62,000 nt of DNA. Origin: Phoronis australis (lineage: Eukaryota > Phoronida > Phoronidae). Shown in pieces: positions 33,378 through 46,542 of this stretch (positions are counted from its first letter, which is position 1; the number at the start of each line of letters is the position of its first letter). Below the pieces are notes generated by a model, which saw only the letters and a program-made list of their open reading frames with translations, searched no databases and was not told the origin of the DNA. The stretch lies in NCBI GenBank assembly GCA_002633005.1, contig NMRA01000554.1, forward strand, positions 1-62,000, written 5' to 3'. Made by a program: the position numbers and the translations under genes.

Positions 33378-36300
33378 ACTTGGGTATTACTTGGGTGCAG
33401 AAGCAGCGTCGTCACACTCGGGGCAGACCCACATATGCTCGGTTTTCCATGTCATCTAGTCAGACAACGTCCTTTGACTAACCACTCCCACCAACTGCTG
33501 ATTACACAATCGTCTTGCCCGGCCATTCAACCGACTATAAGACCACAGCCTCTCTCATATCCAAACAACTGCATTCTGTCAATTGCATCTCCATTCTCCC
33601 GTAGCTCCACCTCGCTAAGCGCTCCAAGAATCTCACTCTCTCCCAATCTGAAGGCGCCCAGTATCGGTGCATTTCCCGCTAACTTGTCCGCTTTCTCATT
33701 TCCGGCGACCTTGGTATGCCCAGGGGAGAATATCCAAGTCAGCTTTCTCAGTCCACTGTTTTGTAAATGCAGCAGCCATTCGGGTTTGAGATATTCCTTT
33801 TCGATTTTTCTCAGCATATTCTGAGAGTCTGTCACAATAAGTGTACAGTGCTTTCCTGTAACCATGCAAGTGCCTTTTCAGCAGCAACCTCCTCCATCTT
33901 CATACTAGATGTCGTGAGCTCATATGCCTCACCATTTCCCGCTACTATTTTGCCATCCACATTGACTACATAGCCCCATCCAGATCTTTCTCCTCTTTTA
34001 ACCGATCCATCAGTGTACACCACAGCATCTCCCTCACTACAATTTTCATAGACCAGCTCAAGAACTTCACTGTTATCTGCACAAGCCGCCCTCTCACGAC
34101 ACTCTCGGCCCATAATAATGACAACCCTGGTGAAACTGCTAACTGTTTTGTCATCCACCTTCATATACTCTTCTCCTTTGCGAACCAGATCCAGCTCACA
34201 CACTCTTTCTACTGTGGTTTCCGCTGCTGCCAACCATGATTTGCCACTCTTTAATCTGGTGCCTTTGGGTACAGTCAACTGATCATGCAAGAGATGTTTC
34301 CTCTTTTTAGCCACCCTGAACATTGCATTCACCTGGGCTAGTCTGTGCCTTTGTTCAGTACTCGAGAGCCCAAGAATGTATCTCATTGCTGCTGTTGGGG
34401 TGTCCTGAGTACATCCAAGGATAATTCACATCCCGTTGTTCTGTATCCTCTATAATTTCATCATTTGTGTCTTGGATGCTGTGATGATGCCCAAACCGTA
34501 ATCAATGACTGACAATACTACCGCCTTGCAGAAAATCAATAGCTGGCGTTGTTCTACTCTACAGGTAGTCATGGTCTTTAATGCAGCTAGTCCATGTGCG
34601 CGCCGCTTAATTAGGTGGTTCACATGCTCTTTGTAACTTAGCGTTCTGTCAAACGTTATCCCCAGGTACTTAAGGCCAGGTACTCTTTCCAAATCCTCTC
34701 CCCCTATTCTCACTTGTGTCAGGTCTTTGCGTACTATATGGTTATCCAAAGAACACCACAGCGCTGCTGCCTTAGCGGGGTTCACAACTGCATTATATTC
34801 ATCGCACCATTCATTGATCTCCTTCAGAGCCTTTCCCGCAACCTCAACTGGATTCGACACCCACTGCTCCAATCGTAGCGGAGCCGTGCGTTTCATTAGT
34901 GCGCTTGCCACCCAGTTAATGAGATGCGGCTCCAGCTGACAATCGACCAGCAGATTCATAAGTTTTTCGTATGATACCCGGTTATAGGCGTCTTCAAGAT
35001 CAATTGCCACTGCTATAGTTTCCTCCTTCCTCTGAAATGTCTCTTAAGTGTCATAGGCAAAAATTGCGGCGTTTGCCTATGTATCTTTTCCTCTTCTGTA
35101 GCTACCAAGAGTTGCACGTAATTCCCCCAAGACCTCAAGATTGTATACAATGATCTGTGCCACCATTTTCTCCATCAAGTTACCGACGGTATTTTGCATA
35201 GTGATCACTCTATAACCATTGAGCTTCGTGTGACCCCTGCCTGGTTTTGGTATCACCGCCAGGTAACTATGTAACCAATCTTCCTTAACCTCTCCCATGC
35301 TTAGGCTCTCGGTGTAGATATTGGCCAAATTTTGTAGCTCCTGGTCAGACGGACTGCCTAGCATGTTGTAATCGATTTGATCAGGTCCCCGTGCCGTGTT
35401 CTTTGATCTTGACAGTGTAGATTTGATATCTTTAACAGTAAAACTTATGGGAGAAGCCGTGCCACTGATGAAGCTATGCGTTTTGTCTTTCACTTTGACT
35501 CTTTCCTCAAGAATTTTCTGGTCAGTCTGTTCCAGGTATTGGCCTAAAAAGGCAGGGCCCTTGCTTTCAGCAGTTTCCAAGAGTGTTCCGTCGGCTAGTT
35601 TGATGGACCTGTTGGTTGTGGCAGATTTTCGTTTATTCATACTTTTGTGTAGGTGCCAAAACTCCCCAAGAGCCCGGTAATTTCGAACGTTGTTGAAAAA
35701 GATCTCCCGGCGTTCACTCTTGGCCCGTTTGGCTTTGGTTTAAAATCCTGAACTGCCTTCTTCATTTCATCTTTAGCCAATTCAATTTTTTCCTCTGTTG
35801 CTTGTTTCTTGGTTGTGTCTTAATGTTTGCCATTTTTTTCTTGTTAATCTTTTATGAGCCCAAGCCGCGTCCACTTCCTCGTTCCACCATGCTGGTTGCT
35901 TGTAGGCTTTCCTTTTCCTTTTTCCTTTTGACTTGTGCTTTTGCAGGCGTACTTTGGCCATGGGGTTTCCATCANNNNNNNNNNNNNNNNNNNNNNNNNN
36001 NNNNNNNNNNNNNNNNNNNNNNNNNNNNNNNNNNNNNNNNNNNNNNNNNNNNNNNNNNNNNNNNNNNNNNNNNNNNNNNNNNNNNNNNNNNNNNNNNNNN
36101 NNNNNNNNNNNNNNNNNNNNNNNNNNNNNNNNNNNNNNNNNNNNNNNNNNNNNNNNNNNNNNNNNNNNNNNNNNNNNNNNNNNNNNNNNNNNNNNNNNNN
36201 NNNNNNNNNNNNNNNNNNNNNNNNNNNNNNNNNNNNNNNNNNNNNNNNNNNNNNNNNNNNNNNNNNNNNNNNNNNNNNNNNNNNNNNNNNNNNNNNNNNN

Positions 36301-36995
36301 NNNNNNNNNNNNNNNNNNNNNNNNNNNNNNNNNNNNNNNNNNNNNNNNNNNNNNNNNNNNNNNNNNNNNNNNNNNNNNNNNNNNNNNNNNNNNNNNNNNN
36401 NNNNNNNNNNNNNNNNNNNNNNNNNNNNNNNNNNNNNNNNNNNNNNNNNNNNNNNNNNNNNNNNNNNNNNNNNNNNNNNNNNNNNNNNNNNNNNNNNNNN
36501 NNNNNNCCCCCCCCCCCCCTCCATTCCGCGTGCTCCGTAGCTCCGGCGAGGGCTCTGTTAAAATGTATGAAAACTCCATATGAATACTTTTTTCGCCAGG
36601 AATTATAGCCGTTCGTCTGGCAGAGCCTGCATACCAGATACCGTTGAATTGTAGACGCTAGTGACTTCTATCCATTCGCCATTCAGCCCCTAAGCACGTA
36701 GACCTTGAAATTAGGTTTTTATCGAGGCTATCTCCTCTAGATTCGTTGTGTTCTGTTCCTAGACCTTGAGGTCTAGGTTAACAGGGTCACCTCGAGAAGG
36801 TTGTGGCTCTTCGCTCACGCACATCGATCTTGAAGTATGAGAGGTTTGCCATACCAAGGGACTAACAGCCGGAGCACGCCCTTTTCACTGTACAAATACA
36901 GCTAGGTATAGAGGTACTAAAGGGGAGGCAGCTAGTGTGCCTCGCTGCGCAAGCATCCTAACATCATTACTCCCTGAGTCTCTATGACTCTCGAC
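33378..36995 (-). pseudogene. Non-LTR retrotransposon, copy 2, with gap and FADD deletion
   Basis: Same element as at 27026-29626, but reaching further toward its 5' end. Minus-strand frames include 34450-35010 (RT), 35077-35640 (linker/RT), 33832-34386 and 33527-33865 (RNase H with YTDGS, EEVAAEKA, VTDSQ, GNEKAD). Sequence equivalent to about 28497-28670 of copy 1 is deleted near 34848, fusing RT parts in frame (WVSNP to VEVAGK) and removing the FADD catalytic box. A 532-N gap (35975-36506) hides part of the 5' region. The part at 36507-36995 is probable 5' untranslated sequence, ending at the target duplication. Confidence 0.8.
35975..36506. other. Assembly gap (532 N)
   Basis: Lies inside the 5' half of the non-LTR element and ends at a poly-C run (36507-36519). 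Long apparent ORFs across it are artefacts of N translation. Confidence 0.95.
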
Positions 36996-37008
36996 CCGAT
37001 TGATCATT

Positions 37009-39439
37009 GACCTGATAAAAAGTCACATTTTAGGAAACAAATTCCTGTTTAACTTCATTCCTTATGTATATGGTCGCAATTTTTGGGAAGGATTTTGATG
37101 TGGGACCAGTTGACTTAACAGGCAATGTTTGTACCTTGAATCAAGAAATAAATCAGAACAGTAAGCAGTCTAGGTAGGCTCCGACTCCGTTTCACTCGCC
37201 GAAGGCGCCGGGGTTGGAAGGCCGTGTTCGAACGGCTTCAAACATGCAAAGTCATGTTAACAGAAGAATGATACGAAAAAACAAACAAAACAAAGAACTC
37301 AGCGTAAATATTAATGAAGTTTCCTATTATAACATTTAAAAATCAAATAAATAAAATTGCTAAGTAATAGAGTGTTAAAGTCGTAATTCAAATTGTGACA
37401 ACCGTATAATGGAAAACTGATTTTTTCAGGCCAGTACTAATATTTTGAAAAGGCTAATGATAATTATGGAAATATGTTGTAAACAAAACTGTTCTCTTAA
37501 AATTTCCCGATATTTATGATATTAAAGTAAGTCTCAAACGTGGATGTGCCATCGTTTCGTCAATGAAAACGTTGTGGTCAAATTTCATGAAATTTCACCG
37601 AAGAAATCTAGTTATAGAAACTGCCACCAGGCACCAGCAATAGTCAAAGTGTCTAAAAATTGACGTCGACTGATTTGATCACCAAAGAACCATATATGCA
37701 ACAATCAATGAAGCCTCTTTATGAGGTTCATGAGATACAGCAACATACAGTTCTGCCCGTAGTCAGGCACCGTAAAATACGCGATTGTAAGTCTTTTCTA
37801 TCGGCTCTTGCTTGAAAACAAACAAAAAGCCCATTTTATTTTCTTATACAGACTGCAAACTGATGAAAAATATCCTTGGAAATCACCAGCACCCCGCAAA
37901 CTGGCCATCAGAGCACCTCAAAAATGGCTAAAAATCAAAGACACAAACTGGGCAAGATTTACCCTAATTTGGCACTCCATTGAAGGTTAAATGAAACCCT
38001 TTGAAAAATTCAAAGTCTGTCATCTGATAGAAAAGTTCAATATATACATAAACATTTTTTTTCTTTTCCGTCCTTTTAAAACCACTTCACTAACTGAACC
38101 TTTTTGACTCAAAAATGAGCTACTATTTTGTTCCAAACTATTCATCATGCTCCAACTTAAAAATAAATTTCAAATAAGCACTTTGAACATATCCCACCAG
38201 GATGTATATTCACACAATATTTTTCAAGATCTGAGTCGGTGACCCTATAGTCGACCTTTTGGTGCTCTCGTGGAAGGACAGTTAAGTGTTCGAGGAAGCT
38301 GCGTTGTTAAAACACAGATTTTAATTAGTTGTCCATATTGTAAGCCTCGCCCTGGAATTAGGTCAACGAGCCACATACACTTACAACTATGACGTATTAG
38401 AAAGTTCATTATTACTTGGAGGAATTCTTCCGCCAAGTATGTTGGTCATACGGCAATAAAATCTAACCAAAGCGGGGAATGGGGAGCGGGAGAAGGACTT
38501 TCATGCGCCATTCATACACACACTCACGCCGTGCTGATATGATGTCTGATGAAATTATGTGCTATATAAATACATACATATAAGAATAATAATAACAGTA
38601 GAACTTTGATCATTTCTAGAATACTAATTAAAAGCTTGCGTGCAGACCTCTCCATTTATCCACATTTGTGTCCGAGGAATCTGTTAAAATTGTGTTTGTA
38701 AACGTTTGTAACTTCAACTTGAAACCGTTAAAAAGAAAGGTTTTTCTACCTTTGTTGTCTAATAAATGAAGTAAAGTGCATCAATGGTATTGCAAATTAA
38801 TTTGTGATTTTGTTTAGAGTTTTGAACAAAATCTAATATGCCCCAAATCGTAAACATGCACTGAGCCTTTAGGGCTTTATTTAAGAGTGCTTGCACTGAT
38901 TCCCAGAAAGTCCTGACACAGGTGCAATAGTAAAACATATAAAGTAAAGTCTGCAACTCATCACAATAGGGGAACTTAACAGTTTGTACCACCGCTATTT
39001 TGTTATGTGATATTTGTAAATATTCTTCTATCGATAAAGAGGTACCTGAAGTTCTTTAATTCAGGATTTATGGGAAGGTTGATTTCTTTTTCATTATGAT
39101 AATTACTTAAAAGCACATAATTGTCAAATTTATGTGCAAAAGTATGTATAGTTCAATTTTTAAACCAATCTTTACTACAACCATTATAAATAATAAAATG
39201 AAAGATGTTACAACCAATAGATCTTGCTTCTAGTTCTCCAAGATGCTTCATCAATGCATTAACAACCACAGTGTATTGCAATATACAAAAAATTTTGAGA
39301 TTGTATTTATTTTTGATAAAATCCCAGCCATTTTCATTATCTGGAAAAATAAAATGTATGACATAGAGAAAACGAAATGCAGAAATGCCACATTATTTGA
39401 TTTTACGATATTCAAATACAGCAATCAAAATAGTCGGAC
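37009..39439. other. Flank between the non-LTR element and copy C
   Basis: The part at 37009-37450 continues the gene-family 3' flank (matches 46205-46540 and then 48230 onward). The part at 37555-37790 is a very worn array monomer pair (gccaccaggcacc...). The part at 38470-38620 is low-complexity AT-rich. No gene is seen. Confidence 0.5.
38640..39050 (-). pseudogene. Fragment of a non-LTR retrotransposon C-terminus
   Basis: The minus-strand frame 38759-38992 encodes FPYCDELQTLLYMFYYCTCVRTFWE-type text, like the C-terminal zinc-binding region (C-x-x-C-x(n)-H/Y-x-x-x-x-C) after the RT in several LINE groups. Only ~77 residues are readable, and no RT motif or end is present. Confidence 0.5.
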
Positions 39440-40131
39440 AGCTGGATCGACGAGTTTCTCCATCAGAGGGAATTGAAACCGGGGGCACGAATAATGTGCG
39501 GGAACAGGGTTGGTCAGTCCTGGAGGGCAGGCCGAGCCCCGCGAGGGCAGGGAAGTCTTTTTAGTGCCTTGATAATGGAATGATATTAACCAACTGAAGA
39601 GAGGAACGTAAGCGACACTAGTTCCCATCGAGTCACGTGGTCGTGAAAACATTTTATACCAGTATGTGACTAAATTAACGGCAGACCCCGTCAAAAACAT
39701 TTTTCAACCATGAAAACGACTCTAATATTTTTAACGGGGACGAAATTTGCTGCTACACCTCGAAACCTTTGATTCGCCAACGGTGGGCTGGTACAACTAG
39801 TTGGGCCAATACTCTAAGAAATGTTCAGTTGTTTGAACGGAAAAGGACAATCGTTTCGTAGCAACTGAACTCTGCGGATCAAGGCTGTGGAGCCATGAAG
39901 CTCTCTTGAGTCCAATATCATTCTCGGACATCGGCCTCAGGTAACATTGTTCACCCTCGGGCCATCTATAACTTGAGTTTTGTATATTAATTCCCAATTA
40001 CATAATAATCACATCGTATTATGACGAGGCTTAACAATTACTTTTTGACAATTAAAACGCGTCACAAATAATGACGCTTCAGTTGCATTCTGTCAAGACG
40101 TTCTCTTCTGAGGTAGACGTTTAAAGAAATC
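39440..40131 (+). promoter_or_regulatory. Conserved 5' flank of gene copy C
   Basis: Begins abruptly at ggatcgacgagtttctcc, the same point where flank A similarity starts (20452), which marks one edge of the duplicated unit. The CRE-like inverted pair GCGTCA/TGACGC is at 40059-40077. The ORFs at 39425-39700 and 39797-39997 are not shared with D. Confidence 0.6.
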
Positions 40132-43100
40132 ATGGGTCGAAAAAGTACTAAGAATTTCGTCCGAATGGACAGTGTGACAGCTTTATTTTATGTGGCAAAA
40201 CTGAAGCAAAGGCGGAAGTGAGTAAATGTATATAAAAATATTGTTTTAAACTCTATAGTAGCTGTTTTTTGTGATTGGTGATAAAAAACTCAATATTAAT
40301 AGAATGCTGTTGGTGCGATGTATAGCCTAGAGTGTTTGAAGAAATAATTTTATGAAAATCTTCGATTCTTAAGGTCTGTAACATAAATTCATAAGCGTAC
40401 AATAAAGAGGTGCGAGTTACAACACAACTGAAAGTATTAGTTTAATGATACATTGATTCTTTCTTCTCTTCTCGTTCAGGATGAAAGTAGAAGTGGTGAA
40501 AGGCCTGATGAAAGCAGCGAAAGATTGTTTGAATAACAAAAAGACTCTAGCGAAAAATATCAAAAGTAAGTACACGTACTACGAAGACTTATATACGTAG
40601 CTTGGCAAGGAGTATTAAAAATATTTAGACAATTATTCTGTAGGCAAAACGGTGTATTGTCTAAAAATGAAAAATCTTAATGTGATATAGTTAACATCAA
40701 GTATTCGAAAGTTGAAAGAGTGTAGCATTGAGGGTGTATTTTACAGAATTCTCGGCGGATCCAAAAGTGGCACAAGGATTCCGGCAACTTTTCGAGAAGA
40801 TCGGAGAAATTAAAGTGCAATTGGATACCAACCGGGAACAGGTCGAAGCTGAAATCAAGAGTATCGACAGGTCAGTGAACACCACGAAAATAAACGAACA
40901 TTACATTCTCAAATTGTCCAAGATTTTACACCACGAGAAGAAAATTGAGACCACGATTAAGAATATTATTCTAAATTCTTTGAATAACATGTGTTTTTGG
41001 TCTGATGTAGGTTAGTGTGAATAATATTTTAATGGGACATGCTTTATTACTTCAGGTGTCTCACAGAAGGGTTCAGGCCCCATAGCCCCCCTTTGAATTC
41101 GTGCTTGCAAGCAACAGTGTACAATGGATATTAAAAAATGTATTTACAGTACCTCAGCTGCTGTCGTAAGATTAGAGAAGAAGTTCCGTACCGCAAGCGA
41201 CGAATTGGCAAGACTGAAAGCGGTAAATATCGAAAGCGTAGGATTTTTCAAGCTATATCACACTAGAGGAATTAGGCATATGCGTCATACCCTCACTTAA
41301 AGTAGTAGACATTTGTCCTTAGTCTGTTCGACTGTTTTTCGTGCATTTTGACCACAGTTTTAAAAAGTACCCAAGTTTTACTCAACTAGTTAATCTTGCA
41401 CTGAAAATTCTTCGACGCCCGCCCTTTTAAATCAACCTCCACACACCTTCAGTATGTCATAACAACTCTGAAATTACGCTGTTCAGGAAATAATATTTTC
41501 AATTATATAATTATACAATTATATCAAGATTTGAGTACAGCTATAACCAGGACTTTGTTATCCTTAGCGCAAGGTAATATTTTATCGCTGACGAACCCTC
41601 ACACAAAACAGTTCTCGCAAAAACATTTCATGTTTTACAGAACGAAGGCGACTTACAGAATCGTCTCTTCAAATTACCCCCCGGCGAAGGGCCACATCAA
41701 AAGAAAAGGGCCAAAATCTACACCCAGCTAGAAGGACTTAAGACGAGAATAATTTCACATAGTAGTCTCGTCAAGACATCCGTTTGTGAATTAAAGAAGG
41801 TGAGCGTAGCAAACAATCGTGCGATTGAAAATCTAAAGTGCTAAAACCATTAGCGCGGTGTGCATGAACTTCATGTTGTGTAGAACCTTACTGACAAGTG
41901 TGTGTAGTTAACTAGGTCTGTACAAAACCACATTTTTAACTCAATAAAGTTATATATTTTCTGAAAACAAAAAGTCTATAGAATCTGATTTTTTACTTTT
42001 TACCAGTCTGCCGTCTATTGGGTCGCGTGACCATGTCTTTAAATAAATATTACCACAAAAGAAAGGGACATTGATAGCAAGACAACCGTGTCAATAACGT
42101 GACTAAATTTCAAATGAGATACAAAAGATCACGATGAAATCTCAAAAACGCTGTTACCTTTTCTAAATAATCGTTTCGTTATCTTTTTATGCAATTATAA
42201 TTTCTTTGCATCAAACCACTATAAAGCAGTTCTTAACAACGTTTTTTGAGAACAGTGCATGATGCATAGTATCTGAAAGTTTCACTATCCAAATAGCATC
42301 TTCTTAGATATGAAGTTTCAAACTTCGACATTTTCCAAGGTAATACATTATGTGGCTTCAAGAACAGGTCGGCAGGCTATGGGCATATCTCATACTTGAA
42401 GCCCTGAAAAGGCTGTTAAAACTGTGAATCTATTAAAAACCCCATTTAGCCATTATTCTAAATGTTCATCAATGTCAGGTCAAACGATGGGAGCCATTTT
42501 CAGACTTACGATTATACGCTTGTGTTTCAGTTGGTTGCCGTAATGGACGACATGGCGTATGGCTATTTACGAATCGACGACGACGATTCCTGCAGGTTAG
42601 GAACCTAAAATTTCATAAAATACCGCAAGTTTGGTCTTTGAAAGTGTAAATGAACAGAGGCTTGTTTATACCGTCTCTCTTTCTCTCCGTTTTCTCGTAT
42701 GCATGTTTAATGGCACTGTGTTTTTCAACTCATAGATAGACACATTTAAATTTTAAAACGACCCGTATTACAGATGGGCACGCGGATGTAGTTTTTGCTA
42801 CTTATCATCACCTTTCGTCGTCGTCATCATCAACTTTATTGCCATCGTAGTCGTCGTTATTGCATTCCAATAAATTAACATGGTTTCCTCATGTTTTTCA
42901 GTGTGTCTGTCGATAACTGCGCTTCTAACAGGGCCGTGCTGCAGGAGACGTCACAAGTTGTTACGACGTGTAGTGCAAAGAAGGTTGAAAGTCCAGTAGA
43001 ATGTGACATTGTGGTTGCTCATGGACAATCTAGCCAATTGTCAAGTGTCGAAAGTCAAACAGTTCATGACACAGAAATCGCGGAGAACCAGATATCACCG

Positions 43101-43187
43101 ATATCTCCTGCAGAAAACGCAATTCACGCCATGGGAACGGAGCTTCATACTTATGCAAAGGCGATTTCAATGTCTCAAATTTGTTAA
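40132..43187 (+). CDS. Tandem unknown gene family, copy C (seven exons, 292 residues)
   Basis: Exons: 40132-40217, 40480-40565, 40747-40870, 41150-41222, 41641-41799, 42531-42595, 42902-43187. Lengths equal those of copy A exon by exon. Exons 1 and 3 encode the same residues as in A. Exon 2 has two replacements, exon 4 two, exon 5 four and exon 6 one. Exon 7 differs from A at 22 codons by replacement and only two silently. Intron 2 differs by roughly 10%, so exons 1-6 look constrained. The start is fixed by conservation and by the same upstream in-frame TAG. No known domain is recognised. Confidence 0.8.
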
Positions 43188-46100
43188 GGCTACAAAATGT
43201 CGCAACGGACTACAGCAAATCTGTGACTTTTGACAATTCTTCCAGAGACAATATTGATTCTCTCTAACTATTAAATTCACTCAGTAGCGTGAAGAGGTTT
43301 GGTGATACCCTGAGGCAATTTCCTTTATTGGATTCCTGCCTTCGACCCACGTAGGTCTCGGCAGTTGAGCCATTTATTTTTCGGCCTAACAGTTGCTTTT
43401 TGCTCCCCACTTCGTTCCTGTCGGTTTTTTGTTGAATACGATTTTCCGTCGATCTCCCCCAGTCCCCAGCCCCCCCCCCCCTCCCCCCGACTGGAGATAC
43501 TCCAGTATTGGAGTGACGTGTTGCATCGGAACATCCCGTATAGTTCACATATAGAAGTACCCCCCGGACCTGTCCGCTTTCTCACGGTTTGGATTTCCTT
43601 CCATGTGAATGCTGCCGCCCCCACCTCTGCACGCTGCTTTGTTCACTTTTGTCAGCCGCATATTTGTATCTCCAAATGTTGCCAAAAAAGACGCCAGGTA
43701 TGTTTCTGTACATGCGACAACTGTACATGGAAGAAGCGTTTCAGGCTCGATCGATTCAGCTACTGGTCAAATCATCGTACTCCAGCCCAAAATTGGATGA
43801 CAAAGAATAGCCCTAGAAATTTGCACATACATCTACAGGGTGACCTAAAAATCAGACACAAAATTTTGTATCAAATTTAGAGTTTTATGATTTTGGCAGA
43901 ACAAAAAGTTTCAACACAAACTGTATCGTATGATTTAACCTTTGTGGAAAGATCATTTGTTGTCTGGCGTCTGTATGTTCACTAACGTTTAAGTATGCGT
44001 GCAATTAAAATTCCTATGTGTTCCTGTTTTAGGTTCCTCCAAACATAGTAAATATTTCAATGCACAAACGGCGTCATTTGGTTGATTTACGGTGTCTTTT
44101 TTCATTATCTTATTTTGTCTGCATTTTCTTACTATTGTAAATAAAATAAAAAACATCAAAATTAATTTGTGTTCGTTTTAATTAATGACAAAACAAATCC
44201 ACAGACGGAGCCAAGCGTAATATTAAGGGTTATTTTTCCAATGAAAAGTAGACTTTATCAATCTCATGAACAAAATCCAGGCCTCGTTGCAATTCGCTCT
44301 GACCTGATCTTGAAATAAGGAAATCTATCACAGGAAAGAGATTCTTCAGTAATGACTGCCTTTGACGCCCCAGGGTGCTTACCGTAAAGTGTGTATTTAA
44401 AGGTCCGATTTGTCAACATTAGAAAGTGCGCCTATTAGGCGCACACGCCTTTTCGAGAGGTATTTTACAGAATCACAGCCCATCTATTTTTTATTATTCT
44501 CTGCTACATGTATTTTGTTCTTGGAATGCGGTCAAGAATCCTGCTTAGAAAAAAATTAAGGGACATTACCGGTTTTACGGAAAACACATTTTGGGGATTA
44601 GTGTCAGATTAGTGAGATTTGTTGGAGTGACAAGATTGGCCAGATCTATAAAATAACTACGATTTACCTATATCAGAAATTGCGTCTATATCCGGAATTA
44701 GGCGCATATGTCTTTTCGAGAACCATTTGAGAAAAACCATGCTCAAAAGTCATGCTTCAGAGTCGCTTCCAATTTATTTTTTTAAATATTCTCGGCTATT
44801 TTGCTCTTGGAATGCGGTCGAGATTCTTTCCAAACTAAAATTAATGGACATCATCGGTTTTACGGAAAACATATTTTGAGGATTATTTAGGATCAGATAG
44901 ATTTCTTGAAGCTATTAGACTGGCCAGATCTATAAAATAACATAATTCGTTTTTTGTGATTTTATTGCAATCAGCCAAATACTACTGTTGTCTGTTAGAC
45001 ATTTGATGAAATCAAGATCAGTGCGATGACTCTAATGTTCAGTGCACCGAGAATTAATAATGTACCAAATTTCCTTATCCTCCACAAGTATAAAAACATT
45101 AAAACGTCTTTTCCAGCAGGTAGTCATTGAACTGAACTGAACTTAACTGTTATACCTTGATATTCCAACTAGCAACAATACACTTTATAAATGAACAGAA
45201 TTTCTTGTTTGAGAAATAATCTTGGAAATGCGCTGTCAAACCAAGTCGCGTGTGCCTGCATCCACAACACGTACCCTGAGGGTATGGACCCTCGAAAAAT
45301 GGCTAAATTTGTCGAACTTTGAAACATATCACAGTAATGGCTGATTTGATTCTTATGAAACTTTCATGTAGCATGTTTATGCACTGTTCTTCAAGACACT
45401 GATAGCAAATGTTTTTAAAATTTTTCAATTTTGCCTGAGGGGCTATCAAAGTACAGGAATTGTATGATTTTTTGAAATATTCAAAAGTTTCCTACAACGA
45501 AACCGAAATGATAATTTATAAAACTGTAACATGGTATTTGAGATTTCATCTTGAAAATTTATATCAAACAAATTTCACCATGTTATTGATACGTTTTTTA
45601 ATGAATTATTTTCCTAGTTCATATGAGCAAGGACAAAGATCTGGGATTCCCTTCCGTTGCTTTAGAATCAGTTTGTAGAGGATTTAACTGAAATGAAATG
45701 TACATCCGGGCTTCGTTTTAACAAACAAAAACATTTAAGACGAAAATCAATTCTACAGGCTTTCGAATTTTAACCATTCAATGCCGGATGAGTGAGGTAA
45801 AGTTTTTAACCCCCAAAGCGCTTCATTTAAGTATTCGCCATTGACAGCTATAAAGAGCCGAAATGCAGCTGTAAAAAATCTCGGCAGTAATACAGTGTTC
45901 ACGTGTCTTAGCGATCAGAAGTGAATTCGTGGACTGAAAACAATCACAAGTGACCGCTCGTCAAACGTCTGATCGGCCTTCACATTATGTGATCCCAGAT
46001 CAAGTGGCAGATCCGCCTTTTTGCTTGAGAAACCTACTTACCAAGGACCTACATGTAAATTGTGCTTTGCAGTGGTGAGGGAGGTTTTTGTTGGCCATAG

Positions 46101-46542
46101 CGATATTGCTTAAAGGCACATTATTTCTGGTTGATCTTCCATCACAGATTTCCGTTTCTGTTTACATTGCCTTAAAACTATACTGGTTGATTATTTACCT
46201 GAGACAAATCACATTTTAGGAAACAGATTCCTGTTCAGCTTCATTCCTAATGTAGGTCGTCGCAATTCTCTAGGAATGGTTTTGATGTGGGACCAGTTGA
46301 CTTAACAGACAATTTTTGTACTTTTAATCAAGAAATAAATCAGGACTGTCCGCAGATTGAGTAGGCACCGACTCGGCTTTACTCGCCAACTAAGACGGCG
46401 GGGCGGGAAGACCGTGTTCGTACGGCCTCAGACACGCAAAGTCATGTTAACAAGAGAATGATCAACAAAAACAAAAAAAAACAAATCAAAAGCTCAGCTT
46501 AGATATTAATGCAGTTCCCTGTTATAACATTTAAAAACAAAA
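43188..46542 (+). other. 3' flank of copy C
   Basis: Nearly identical to flank A over about 43218-43470, then more diverged. It holds an uninterrupted version of the site where the non-LTR element sits in flanks A and B (near 46185-46205). Poly-C at 43471-43487. No gene is supported; the 171-residue frame at 43365-43880 crosses the poly-C tract and is not kept in D. Confidence 0.55.

Larger units (their letters stand above)
29628..35816. repeat. 6.2-6.3 kb near-copy of 23322-29626
   Basis: Contains the last two gene exons, their 3' flank and the non-LTR element, in the same order as the first copy. It differs by scattered substitutions, small indels and one ~180-bp internal deletion near 34850. 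It may be an allele placed in tandem by the assembler or a true duplication. Confidence 0.85.

Noticed and set aside
35782-36608. Several 200-268 residue ORFs across 35.8-36.6 kb on both strands
   Set aside because: They read through 532 Ns; nearly all residues are unknown.
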